DNA of 56,446 nucleotides. It comes from Verrucomicrobiota bacterium. GTDB lineage: Bacteria > Verrucomicrobiota > Verrucomicrobiia > Opitutales > UBA953. Below, one piece after another: positions 1 to 8,299 of the stretch (positions are counted from its first letter, which is position 1; every line of letters starts with the position of its first letter). The stretch is taken from NCBI GenBank assembly GCA_016871415.1, contig VHDL01000015.1, positions 1 to 56,446 of the forward strand, given 5' to 3'. The position numbers were made by a program, and so were the translations under genes. The notes beneath the pieces are model-generated. The model was not told the origin of the DNA and ran no database searches. It saw only the letters and a program-made list of their open reading frames with translations.

Positions 1-38
1 GCGAAGAGCAGTAACGTGGCGACGGGGGCGATTCGCAT
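1..38 (-). CDS. Start of an exported protein (partial, 5' end only)
   Basis: Only the first dozen codons lie in the window. They begin with ATG at 36-38 and read MRIAPVATLLLF, which looks like the n- and h-regions of a signal peptide. The start lies one base after the TGA of the upstream DUF1080 gene (arrangement TGACATG). The same arrangement occurs at two other gene junctions here (32538-32544 and 33976-33982), so translational coupling in one operon is likely. The function cannot be read; by context it may be another exported carbohydrate-related protein. Confidence 0.6.
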   Translation of the reverse strand, partial: MRIAPVATLLLF

Positions 39-39
39 G

Positions 40-717
40 TCAGAGCGACTTCACCCAGATGTTGCGCCAGCGGATTTCTCCGCCGTGCGTCTGGAGCTGG
101 ATCGGGCCTAGGGCGGGCAGGGCGGCCTTGGGGTCCCAGTAGTTCTGCATGCGGGCGGCGTCGACCACCAGCCTGCCGTTGAGCCAGACCGAGGTGACGT
201 CGCCCTTCTGCGTGATGCGGAACGTATTCCACTCTCCGAAAGGCCGGTCCGCCTTGACCAGCGGGTCGCGTCCGGGCGTCCCGGGGGCGTTATTGAAAAG
301 TCCGCCCGAGCCGAGGTGCGGCTTGCGATCCGGCTTCTTGGGGTCGAACTCCTGGTTCGGGTCCCAGATCTGCACCTGGGGCGTCCCGCGCAGGTAGATG
401 CCGCTGTCGGCCTTGGCCACTGTACGGTATTCGATGCGCAGTTCGATGTCGCCGAATTCCTCGTCCGTGGTCGCGTAGGGACCCGTGCCCGAATTGACCA
501 GCTCGCCGTTCTCGGCCCGCCAATGGAGCGGCAGCTCTTCGCGCATCTTCTTCAGCGCAGCCGCCTTCTTTTCTCCCGTCAGCTTCGCCACCGAGTGGCC
601 GTTGTATCCGTGCCAGCCCTTCAGGTCCTTCCCGTTGAACAGGGTCCGGAATCCGTCCGGCGGTTCCGCGGCCAGGCCGCAGCAGGCGATGAGAAGGCAG
701 GGCAGGACGGATTTCAT
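40..717 (-). CDS. DUF1080 (3-keto-disaccharide hydrolase family) secreted protein
   Basis: A 225-residue protein with an N-terminal signal peptide (hydrophobic LLIACCGLAA, residues 7-16) and one DUF1080 domain filling the rest. Family hallmarks are FNGKDLKGWHGYN near residue 27, DSGIYLRG (about 105) and a GEWNTF-type strand (about 160). This concanavalin-like jelly-roll family is named for hydrolysis of 3-keto-disaccharides and is very common in PVC bacteria. It overlaps the upstream heme protein by 4 bases (ATGA), so the two are probably co-translated; the partner may oxidise what this protein cleaves. It shares a long insert (HSVAKLTGEK followed by an AALKKMREE-like helix) with the first domain of the tandem protein at 22973-24271, pointing to paralogy. 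The substrate is unknown. Confidence 0.88.
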   Translation of the reverse strand: MKSVLPCLLIACCGLAAEPPDGFRTLFNGKDLKGWHGYNGHSVAKLTGEKKAAALKKMREELPLHWRAENGELVNSGTGPYATTDEEFGDIELRIEYRTVAKADSGIYLRGTPQVQIWDPNQEFDPKKPDRKPHLGSGGLFNNAPGTPGRDPLVKADRPFGEWNTFRITQKGDVTSVWLNGRLVVDAARMQNYWDPKAALPALGPIQLQTHGGEIRWRNIWVKSL

Positions 718-3700
718 CGGAGGTTTTCGATGTAGGTGAGAAGGTCGGCCATGTCCTGGGCCGTCAGTCCGGCTTCGAGCCCTTCGGGCATCAGGCTGCG
801 TCCCGTGGAGGATGTGCCTGCGACGTCGCCCCGGCTGATCTGGCTGTCCGTTCCGCCGGGCATGCGAAGCGTCAGCGTCGTGGCGTTGTCATCGACAATG
901 ATGCCCATCCGTGAGCCGCCGTCCTTGGTGCGGACCTCGAAGACCGCGTATTGGGCGGCCACCTCGCGGTTGGGGTGGATGATGGCGTCCAGGATGCCGG
1001 TCCTGCCGCGTGATTTGACCGTGAGTAGGTCGGGGCCGACCGCCTGGCCCTTGCCTTCCGCGCGATGGCAGACCAGACAGCGCTGTTCGCAGATCTGCCG
1101 TCCCTTGGCGGCGTCGCCGGTGGCGTCGATCGAACCCGAGAACGTGCGGGCGATCTCCTCACGCGAAGGCGGAAGCACCGACGCAAGCGCCTTGGCGGCA
1201 CGGGCCGCGACCGCCTTGTCATTCGCCCGCGTCAGGGCGTCGATCTGACCCGCGGAGAGCGCCCCGGGCTTCAGCTTTCCGGTCTCCAGCGCCTTCAGCA
1301 GGGCGTCCGTACGTTCGGGCCTGCCACGCAGCGCCGAGAACGCTGACTCCTTGGGCGCGCCCTCGAGGATGCCGAAGCCCGTCACCAGCCACTGGGCGGA
1401 TTCCGTTCCGGAGAATCTGGCGGCGGAGCGAACTGCCAGTTCGCGCAGTTCGGCGGGCGTCTCCGTCGGGAGGCAGGCATCCAGCGCCGGCTTGAGCCTC
1501 TTGAAATCGGAGAGGGCGAGGAGACTGACGGCGCGGATGCGGGTCGCGACATCACCTGAGATCGCCTCCTTGGTGGCGGCATCGAGGCGAGCCTTGAGCC
1601 GTCCCGCCTTGTCGGCCTTGGCGAGACTTGAGCCGGTCCTGCGCAGTCCGGCGTCGAGGGCCTGCAGCCATTCCACCTCGCCTCCGTCTCTCAGGGCGAA
1701 TTCGAGCAGGTCGTCATGCGCGTCCGTCTTAAGTCCCAGGGGGGTCGACTCGATGAGCTTGCTCACGAATGCCCTGGCGGAGACGGCGAGCCTGCGGTCC
1801 TGCATGAACCCTGGGAGGACTTCTCGGGCCAGCGTGGCGGGCCTTGCAGAGAGCACGGCCGGGCCGATCCAGGGGTGTCCGTGGTCCCTGGCCGCGAGCG
1901 AGCGCAAGGCGGGGCCGAGTCGCAGTGCGTCGGCGTCATCCGTCAGCCGGGCCGCCGTGAGGGCCAGTTCAAAGCGGACCGCCGGGTCAGCGTCATCGGC
2001 GAGAGGGCCGAGCAACGTCGCGAGCGCATCCATTTCGGCGGGCGGGCCGTCCCGACGCAGGGTCCACAGGGCGCGTGCACGAAGTTCGGCCGGCCCTTTG
2101 AGCGCCGCGGCCATGGCGGACGCATCCATCCAGCCGAGACGGCGCAGGACGTTGAAAGCTGTCAGCCTCGCGAGCGTGTCCGGATGGCGCATCAGCGTCT
2201 CCGTAAGCGGAGCCCTTGAGGAGGGGTCCGCCTTTTCCGTGAGCAGGCGGGCGGCCGTGTCCCGATGCCAGCCGTTCGCATGTCCCAGCGTGGCGACCAG
2301 CTCCTTCACGTCCGCCTGGTGCAGGTTCACCTTGCCGCCGCGCGGCGGGCGGCCTCCTTCGGGCGTGATCCGCCAGATGCGGCCCCGGTCATGGCCGCTG
2401 TTGAGGTCGATGTGCTGTTTGATCTCCTCGGGAATCGACCACGGGTGCTCGATCACCTCCCGGTACATGTCGATCAGGTAGAGACAGCCGTCAGGGGCGT
2501 TGGCGAAGTTGACCACCCGCACCCAGGTGTCGCGGCTGGCGGCGAACTCGCGTCCCTTCTCATCGGAAGGGCGGGCTCCAGACATCCCGACCCCGTCGAC
2601 GGCCCGCGTGAGCACCTTGCGGTGGGCCAGCTGGCCGCCCGCGTCTCCCGTGAACGTATTGCCGACGAAGGCGCTTCCGTAGGCGTCGCCTCGGTAGACC
2701 GTCGTGCCCGTCGCGCCCGTGAAATAGCCGCTGACCCGGCCGCCGCCTTCGACCGTGCCCGGGACCGCGCCGGAGATGCGCCAGCGGGTGCGGATGATGC
2801 GCCAGGGTTCGTCCGGGGAGATCCGGAACACCTCGGCCGCTCCGCCGTCGACCGCGATGCTCCTGCGTCCGGAGGGCAGGGGGGCGACCGGGTTGAGACC
2901 TGCGTCGGGCTCCTCGTGCGTCCAGTGCTGGAGATGATCCGAGTTTGAGCAGCCGTATTTCCTTCCCAGATCGTCGTAGCTCATCCCGTACTGGGCGCCG
3001 CCGGGTTCCAGCCCGAAGGCGTGCGTGCGCGGCTCGAACCAGAAGTCACGACCACCCAGTTCGACCGCCGGCTGGTCCGGTCGGAGCGGCGAGGAGACCT
3101 TGCCGCGGTTCCCGCCGCCGGCGAGCACGTGCACACGCTGGTCCGGTCCCCATTGCAGACTGTTGGCGAGCCCTTGCACATTGAGGATTTTGAGCCCCGT
3201 GCCGAAGCCCGTGAACGCGACCTTGCGGACCTCCGCCCGCCCGTCGTCGTCCCTGTCCTCCAGACGGATGATGTCCGGCGTTGCGGCCACGTAAAGACCG
3301 CCGTCGGCCCAGATCAGGCCCGTCGGCCAGGGCAGGTCGTCGGCGAAGACCTTGGACGTCTCGTAGCGACCGTCACCGTCGCGGTCCTCCAGCACCGAGA
3401 TGCGGCCGAGGTGGGGCTTCACGTCGCGCATCTCCGAGTAGTCGATCATCTCGCAGACGAACATCCTGCCCCGTTCGTCGAAGCAGAGGGCGACCGGCGA
3501 GCGCACCGCGGGCTCATGGGCGGCGAGCTCCATCCGGAACCCCTCCTTGATCGTCCAGGTCCTGCCGGCCTCGTCCGGAGGCACCGCCGGATAGCGCGGC
3601 AGTTCCTTGCCCGCGTCGACCTTCGGCGAGCCCTTTGATGCGCCGTAGGCCTTGGAGTAGGTCGTCAGCGTCTTCACCCCGTCGGCTGATTGGGCCAGCG

Positions 3701-3740
3701 CCAGACAGGACAGTAGCAACGGTATGACACGGCGCATCAT
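714..3740 (-). CDS. PVC-type heme-binding protein: propeller, HEAT repeats, cytochrome c
   Basis: A 1008-residue exported protein. Residues 1-18 form a signal peptide. Residues about 60-460 form a sorbosone-dehydrogenase-like beta-propeller (the family often called membrane-bound dehydrogenase domain), with DRDGDG-type loops that may bind calcium. Alanine-rich HEAT-like helices follow at about 480-870. A cytochrome c domain ends the protein: heme motif CLVCH at 888-892 and RSLMPEGLE near the C-terminus, supplying a likely axial Met. It probably works in the periplasm, passing electrons from an oxidised sugar or alcohol. It heads the unit that includes the overlapping DUF1080 gene. The start could be either of two adjacent ATG codons (3738-3740 or 3735-3737); the leader ends in ACACCCC directly before ATG, with no clear Shine-Dalgarno sequence. 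Confidence 0.9.
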   Translation of the reverse strand: MMRRVIPLLLSCLALAQSADGVKTLTTYSKAYGASKGSPKVDAGKELPRYPAVPPDEAGRTWTIKEGFRMELAAHEPAVRSPVALCFDERGRMFVCEMIDYSEMRDVKPHLGRISVLEDRDGDGRYETSKVFADDLPWPTGLIWADGGLYVAATPDIIRLEDRDDDGRAEVRKVAFTGFGTGLKILNVQGLANSLQWGPDQRVHVLAGGGNRGKVSSPLRPDQPAVELGGRDFWFEPRTHAFGLEPGGAQYGMSYDDLGRKYGCSNSDHLQHWTHEEPDAGLNPVAPLPSGRRSIAVDGGAAEVFRISPDEPWRIIRTRWRISGAVPGTVEGGGRVSGYFTGATGTTVYRGDAYGSAFVGNTFTGDAGGQLAHRKVLTRAVDGVGMSGARPSDEKGREFAASRDTWVRVVNFANAPDGCLYLIDMYREVIEHPWSIPEEIKQHIDLNSGHDRGRIWRITPEGGRPPRGGKVNLHQADVKELVATLGHANGWHRDTAARLLTEKADPSSRAPLTETLMRHPDTLARLTAFNVLRRLGWMDASAMAAALKGPAELRARALWTLRRDGPPAEMDALATLLGPLADDADPAVRFELALTAARLTDDADALRLGPALRSLAARDHGHPWIGPAVLSARPATLAREVLPGFMQDRRLAVSARAFVSKLIESTPLGLKTDAHDDLLEFALRDGGEVEWLQALDAGLRRTGSSLAKADKAGRLKARLDAATKEAISGDVATRIRAVSLLALSDFKRLKPALDACLPTETPAELRELAVRSAARFSGTESAQWLVTGFGILEGAPKESAFSALRGRPERTDALLKALETGKLKPGALSAGQIDALTRANDKAVAARAAKALASVLPPSREEIARTFSGSIDATGDAAKGRQICEQRCLVCHRAEGKGQAVGPDLLTVKSRGRTGILDAIIHPNREVAAQYAVFEVRTKDGGSRMGIIVDDNATTLTLRMPGGTDSQISRGDVAGTSSTGRSLMPEGLEAGLTAQDMADLLTYIENLR

Positions 3741-3909
3741 GGGGTGTCCGCGATGTTGGAGCCTGCCTGCCTCATCGCAAGCGGCCAGCCGTCTCCTATT
3801 TCACCGAGAATGAGCATTTTCCGGCCCCGTGACGCCCCCTTCGGCTTGCCACTGGGACGCCTTTGTCCGCTCATCCCCTTTCAGTTTCCAATCGGTCCGC
3901 ATCGTCTTC

Positions 3910-4611
3910 ATGAGCCAGCCCATCGACCCATCGTTCAGGCCTGGCTGGGCCTGGCTGATCGTCTGGGCCTTGCTTGGCGTCGTCCTCTTCGTCGGCCTTC
4001 ATCTCTGGCAGACCAACGATCCCGTGGCGGAGGCGGCCGGAAGGGGCGTGCAGGAGATCGAGCGTCGCCTCACCGAGCTCGCGCCTGAAGAGCTGAGGTC
4101 ACCTGCGTCCAGACTGGCGGCGTTCTTCACCGACAAGTTCGTCCGTCCTCAGGCCGAGGTCGCTCGCATCGTCACTTCCGGCTGGGGGCTCATCTTCGGC
4201 GTCATCATCCCCGTATCGATGACCCTCCTTGGGGCGCTCCTGTCACACGCCGTCCTCAGCGTCACCGGCGGAGCCTCCGGGGGCTGGCGTGAGACCCTCC
4301 GCGTCTTCGCCTTCAACCGCATCATCGCGGAAGTCCTCAGCCTTGCGCTCGTCATGGCGGTCATCGGCGTCGACTGGGGCCTCGCCCTCAAGTTCGTCCT
4401 GCTGTTCTTCGGCCTGCCCCTGATCCGCATCGGCGTGTCCGTGCATCTCACCGTCGCCTTGTGCGAGGCGCATCGCCTCGGAGTCACCCGCGTGCTTCTT
4501 CTCGGCGTGCCAGGCATGCTCATGGGCGGGGCGATGACCGCGCTGCTCGCATTGATTCCCGCCGCCTGGTTCTGGCTGCATTGCGCCTTGGCGGCGCTGC
4601 TGGCCCCCTGA
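3910..4611 (+). CDS. Yip1-like multi-spanning membrane protein
   Basis: A 233-residue protein starting at the ATG at 3910; the open frame extends further upstream, but that part does not look like protein. One hydrophobic segment lies at residues 12-32, then a soluble stretch of about 55 residues, then strongly hydrophobic segments at about 91-117, 136-155, 157-182 and 195-228. The stretch TGGASGGWRETLRVFAFN (119-136) resembles the loop before the second membrane segment of bacterial Yip1-family proteins (typically GGxGSFxxTLRVxAY). I infer four or five membrane spans and no enzymatic motif. It converges directly on the helicase gene with no bases between. The role is unknown. Confidence 0.7.
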   Translation: MSQPIDPSFRPGWAWLIVWALLGVVLFVGLHLWQTNDPVAEAAGRGVQEIERRLTELAPEELRSPASRLAAFFTDKFVRPQAEVARIVTSGWGLIFGVIIPVSMTLLGALLSHAVLSVTGGASGGWRETLRVFAFNRIIAEVLSLALVMAVIGVDWGLALKFVLLFFGLPLIRIGVSVHLTVALCEAHRLGVTRVLLLGVPGMLMGGAMTALLALIPAAWFWLHCALAALLAP

Positions 4612-5826
4612 TCAGATGTCACGTAGGTCGTCGGGCCGCAGGCCTTCCCGTCCCGGAGTCGGAGGCGCGTCGGCGCGGGACTGGATTGTTCCCCGACGAC
4701 GCGAGACCAGGGCCGTGAAGGCGGCGTTGACCCGGTCGTCCGTCCTGCCGTCGGGTCCGCTCATGTAGACCCAGCGCGTCGCTCGCGTGACCGCGACGAA
4801 GAGCATCCGTCCGGCGGAACCGCGGGCGGCGCGCAGGGCGTTCGACGAAAGACCCGGGATGAGCACGCTGTCGAACGTCAGGCCCTTCGCGCTGTGGAAC
4901 GTAAGCACCACCGGCCTGCCGGCGGCGAAATCGAGCGTCGGTCGTCGTCCCTGTCGGTCCGTCTCAGGCTGCTTCGCCGCCATGATGCCTTCCGTCCGCA
5001 GGAAGCCGGCGTAGTCCTGCACCTGGCGCAGCGTGGGGAAAAGGATCCCGACCCGTTCGTTGCGGTGCAGCCGTTCACGCAGCACCTCAAGCAACCGCCG
5101 GCGCTCATCACCGTCATCGGAGGCACGGTAGAGCAGGGGGGTCTGACGCTCCTCCTGTTCCGTCGCCGCCTGGCTGCGGAAGACCTCGCGTTGCGTCGGG
5201 TCCTCGATGAACCCGCAGGCGAGGTCGACCACGAAGGGGCAGGCGCGGTAGGTCGAAGCCAGGTCAATCTCGGCCGCCCGCCCGCCCAGCGAGCTCGGCA
5301 GGTCGTCGCCGGCGGCGTCGCGGTAGATCGCCTGGCGCGAGTCGAAGGCCACCGTGACATGCCCCGCCGCGAGGCGCAGCAGCGCGTAGCAGGTGTCATC
5401 CAGGTCCTGGCCCTCGTCGACCAGCGCCGCGTCGAGCGAGGGTGGCGCCTTCAGGCGGCGAAGGGCCGCGAGCAGGTCACGTCGGATGCGCAGGAAGTCC
5501 GGGAACCCCTTGTCATCGAGCGGCGGCGGACCGATCAGCCGCTGGTGTTCAAGCCGGCACCAGTGGTCGAACGTCAGCACCGATTCCGGGTCGAGGTCCA
5601 GGTCCGCGACCGCCGAGCGGATGAAGTCGCGCAGCACATTGGTGTAGACCAGCACCCGGACCCGGAAGCCCGGAGCCGAGTCCCGCAGCTGGCGGGCCCG
5701 GTGCAGGATCACGACCGTCTTGCCCGAGCCCGGGCCGCCGCGGAGCACCAGTGGGGCGGAGGCCGGCGCGCGCACGGCGGCCTGCTGGACCGGCGTCAGA
5801 CGGTCCGCTGGAGTCAGCCAGATCAA
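4612..5826 (-). CDS. Compact UvrD/Rep-like superfamily 1 helicase
   Basis: A 404-residue P-loop protein with a full set of SF1A motifs: Walker A GGPGSGKT (30-37), Walker B DEGQD (137-141), motif III around FDSRQAIYRD (161-170), an STYRACP strand (191-197), motif V LTFHSAKGLTFDSV (308-321) and motif VI LFVAVTRATR (342-351). UvrD proper is about 700 residues; here the 1B and 2B accessory domains are largely missing, as in small UvrD-like ATPases linked to nucleases or signalling systems. No nuclease domain is visible. The start is TTG at 5824-5826, overlapping the stop of the Hsp70 gene by 4 bases (TTGA), so the two are almost certainly coupled. It may act on nucleic acid or be a regulatory NTPase. 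Confidence 0.85.
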   Translation of the reverse strand: MIWLTPADRLTPVQQAAVRAPASAPLVLRGGPGSGKTVVILHRARQLRDSAPGFRVRVLVYTNVLRDFIRSAVADLDLDPESVLTFDHWCRLEHQRLIGPPPLDDKGFPDFLRIRRDLLAALRRLKAPPSLDAALVDEGQDLDDTCYALLRLAAGHVTVAFDSRQAIYRDAAGDDLPSSLGGRAAEIDLASTYRACPFVVDLACGFIEDPTQREVFRSQAATEQEERQTPLLYRASDDGDERRRLLEVLRERLHRNERVGILFPTLRQVQDYAGFLRTEGIMAAKQPETDRQGRRPTLDFAAGRPVVLTFHSAKGLTFDSVLIPGLSSNALRAARGSAGRMLFVAVTRATRWVYMSGPDGRTDDRVNAAFTALVSRRRGTIQSRADAPPTPGREGLRPDDLRDI

Positions 5827-8204
5827 ACCCTCGGTCCTTCCTGTGCGTCCGGAAGCAGCTTGGGAAGCAGTCCCGGGGCTTCCTTACGCAGACCGAAGCC
5901 CGCCTTGAGTCGCCGCCGTGCCTCGTCTTCGGCCTGTCGGATCCGCGTCGAGTCCCCTGACATCGCCGCTCCGGACTGGAACCAGGAGAGACTCACTTCG
6001 TCGAGCGCGGAGAGGTCCTTGCCGTAGCGACGGAAAGCGTCCGCCAGCGCCGCGTCGGCCCCCTTCCGGTCGCCCAGTGCCTTCAGACAGCGGGCCAGCA
6101 GCACCGTCGCGTTGGCGTTCGGCTCCTCGGCCTCGTAGCGTCGGCAGAGTTCGGCCGCCTCGCTCCAGCGGCCCTTGCGCGAGTAGAGCGCGGCGAGGTT
6201 GAACATCGCCACCGGGCTGCCCGCGAGCATCGCCTCGAGGAACGTGCGTTCCTGACGTTCCGCGTCGCCCTTGCGGCCGTAGGCCGCCGCCAGATGGCAG
6301 AGCGCGGTCGCTCGAATCTCAGGGCATTGCCGCACGACCCTGCGCAGCAGGTGGGCGGCCTTGTCGTGCATGCCGACCTTGCCGTGGAGCACCGCGAGCT
6401 CGATGAGCGTGTTGGGCAGGTGCTCGCGCGGGACCAGTCCGGCTCGCACCTGACGTTCGATCTCCAGGATGGCCTCGCGGTCCTTGCCGGGATTGACCAC
6501 GTTGTGGAGCGGGGATTCCACCCGGCCCTCGAACGGCTCGCCGTCCCCGGGCGTGACGCGGAACGTGAAGCCTTGGTTGGCGTCCAGCTCGTATTCCAGC
6601 GCCAGCGGCGTGCCGGCCTCAACGTCTTCCGTGAGGCCCGTGAACACCGGCCGTTCGCAGAGACCCTGGCCGGCCCAGAAGCTGATGCGCACCGGGCCGC
6701 CTTGGGAGACCAGCCGATGCCCCCTGCCTGAGACGTAGCGTCCCTTGGCGGGCAGAGGCTTTCCCTTCTCGATGAGCGTGTGCTGTCCGCGGTCCGTCTG
6801 GATCGAGAGACGGTCGCTTGCCACCGGCGTGAACAGCCCCCGTCCGTAGAGTTCGAGCAGCAGCGCGTGGTAGGCCGCGCCGCGGGCCACCGCCACCTGC
6901 ATGTCCAGCGCGGTTTCGAAGCGGTGCACCAGGAACTCGCCGAAACGTGACTTCAGCGCCTCGATGACCAGCGGGTTGAGCGAACTGCCGCCGACCGCCA
7001 GCAGGAAGCCGATCTGAGAAGCCTTGAGACCGGCGCGGTCCAGCGCGTCCTCGACGGGCGCGAAGACCGAGCAGGAGAGCGTGTATTCGTCTTCCTTCAC
7101 CTGGCAATGTTCCTGGTCGACGAAGGGCGCCATCACTTCCACGAACTCATCGCCCGTCATCGTCGGTTCCGAGAACCGGAGCCTCGTCCCGTCCTCCAGA
7201 TGGAGCGTCTGGATACCGGGGTAGGCGCGCACCGCCTCCTCGACCGCTTCGGCCATCGTTTCGCCGAGCGAAAGACGGTGGTTGAGGTGGTCGCACATGC
7301 CGACCTTGAGCTGTTCCGCGGTGGCCAGCAGCTGCGGCTCAAGCTGCTCCTTGCGGACCTCGTAGTCCCAGTCGTCGCCGTCGCGTCCGTTCTGGGCCGC
7401 GAGCTGCGGGATGAGCACCTCGTGGACGATGGCGCGGTCGATGTCGGCTCCGCCCAGACGGTGGTAGCGGGAGACCGCGCGCGGGCTGACCTTGAGCCCG
7501 CCGTCCTTCAGCCGCCCGATGGTGAAGACGGCCACGTCGCAAGTGCCGCCGCCGAAGTCGACGATGAGCGCCTCCGTCTCATCTTCCACCCCGTCGAGCA
7601 CGGCCGGTCCCTGACGGGCGAGGAAGTCGATGAAGGCGGCCACTGGTTCGTCGATGAGGTCGCCTGGACCCAGACGGAGCCCGCCCAGCTCGGCGGCGAG
7701 CAGCGTGTCATTGCGTTGTCCGATCTGGAAAGAGGCGGGCACCGACACCACCGTCCTCGCCACGGCTCCCTTGGCCTGCGAGCGGAGGAACTTGAGCACC
7801 TGTCCCGAGACTTCGGCGGGAGAGCGGCTGCCCTGGCGCGCCTGAGGGTAGATGCGGCCCGTGCCAATCTCGTTCTTCACCTCCGCCAGATAGGTCGCGT
7901 TGGGCCTGAGCCCGAGTTCCACCGAACGCGTCAGCGTCCGACGGGCGCCTTCCCCGATCAATTCACGGTCCTGCAGGTGGGCGACCACCGATGGCACCAG
8001 GACCGAAGTATGGTCCCCGGACAGGGTGGGCTGGACGATTTCGACGCATTCGGCGTACTCGACTTCGTCGGGCCGGAGGGGGGACCATCGGACCTGGGCC
8101 AGGGTCGAATTGGTGGTCCCGAGGTCGATTCCGAGGGCCCTGAAGGCCTTGAGACCGGCCTTGGGCGCCACTCCGGGCGGACGCAGGTTGGCAAGCGGGT
8201 TCAT
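5823..8204 (-). CDS. Hsp70-family ATPase with C-terminal TPR domain
   Basis: A 793-residue protein when started at ATG 8202-8204, the first Met close before the Hsp70 fold; upstream codons in the open frame look non-coding. The nucleotide-binding domain has phosphate-1 motif GIDLGTTNS (25-33), phosphate-2 motif VDFGGGTCD (about 212-220) and adenosine motif GGSSLNPLV (about 404-412). A beta-rich substrate-binding-like part follows (about 425-585). Residues 590-725 form four or so tetratricopeptide-like helical pairs (for example ALCHLAAAYGRKGDAERQ, MFNLAALYSRKGRWSEAA), which replace the usual DnaK lid. It lacks the C-terminal EEVD-type tail and no DnaJ or GrpE gene is nearby, so it is not housekeeping DnaK. 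It overlaps the downstream helicase gene by 4 bases. Confidence 0.9.
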   Translation of the reverse strand: MNPLANLRPPGVAPKAGLKAFRALGIDLGTTNSTLAQVRWSPLRPDEVEYAECVEIVQPTLSGDHTSVLVPSVVAHLQDRELIGEGARRTLTRSVELGLRPNATYLAEVKNEIGTGRIYPQARQGSRSPAEVSGQVLKFLRSQAKGAVARTVVSVPASFQIGQRNDTLLAAELGGLRLGPGDLIDEPVAAFIDFLARQGPAVLDGVEDETEALIVDFGGGTCDVAVFTIGRLKDGGLKVSPRAVSRYHRLGGADIDRAIVHEVLIPQLAAQNGRDGDDWDYEVRKEQLEPQLLATAEQLKVGMCDHLNHRLSLGETMAEAVEEAVRAYPGIQTLHLEDGTRLRFSEPTMTGDEFVEVMAPFVDQEHCQVKEDEYTLSCSVFAPVEDALDRAGLKASQIGFLLAVGGSSLNPLVIEALKSRFGEFLVHRFETALDMQVAVARGAAYHALLLELYGRGLFTPVASDRLSIQTDRGQHTLIEKGKPLPAKGRYVSGRGHRLVSQGGPVRISFWAGQGLCERPVFTGLTEDVEAGTPLALEYELDANQGFTFRVTPGDGEPFEGRVESPLHNVVNPGKDREAILEIERQVRAGLVPREHLPNTLIELAVLHGKVGMHDKAAHLLRRVVRQCPEIRATALCHLAAAYGRKGDAERQERTFLEAMLAGSPVAMFNLAALYSRKGRWSEAAELCRRYEAEEPNANATVLLARCLKALGDRKGADAALADAFRRYGKDLSALDEVSLSWFQSGAAMSGDSTRIRQAEDEARRRLKAGFGLRKEAPGLLPKLLPDAQEGPRV

Positions 8205-8299
8205 GGGGCGGAGGTCCGTTCTGACAGGGCGGGGGGCGGTAGGCAAGCAGGGGACATTTTCTAGGTGCAACGACCCGTGTTTAGTGGTGTTTCATAGGC
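8205..8299. other. Divergent intergenic region between the Hsp70 and DUF1549 genes
   Basis: Ninety-five bases separate the two divergent starts and must hold both promoters. I see no clear -35/-10 pair for either gene. The Hsp70 leader ends in CCGCCCC directly before ATG. No repeat or strong hairpin is evident. Confidence 0.4.

Noticed and set aside
8205-8270. Upstream extension of the Hsp70 gene
   Set aside because: The 22 added residues have no similarity to Hsp70 proteins and fall in the divergent promoter region.
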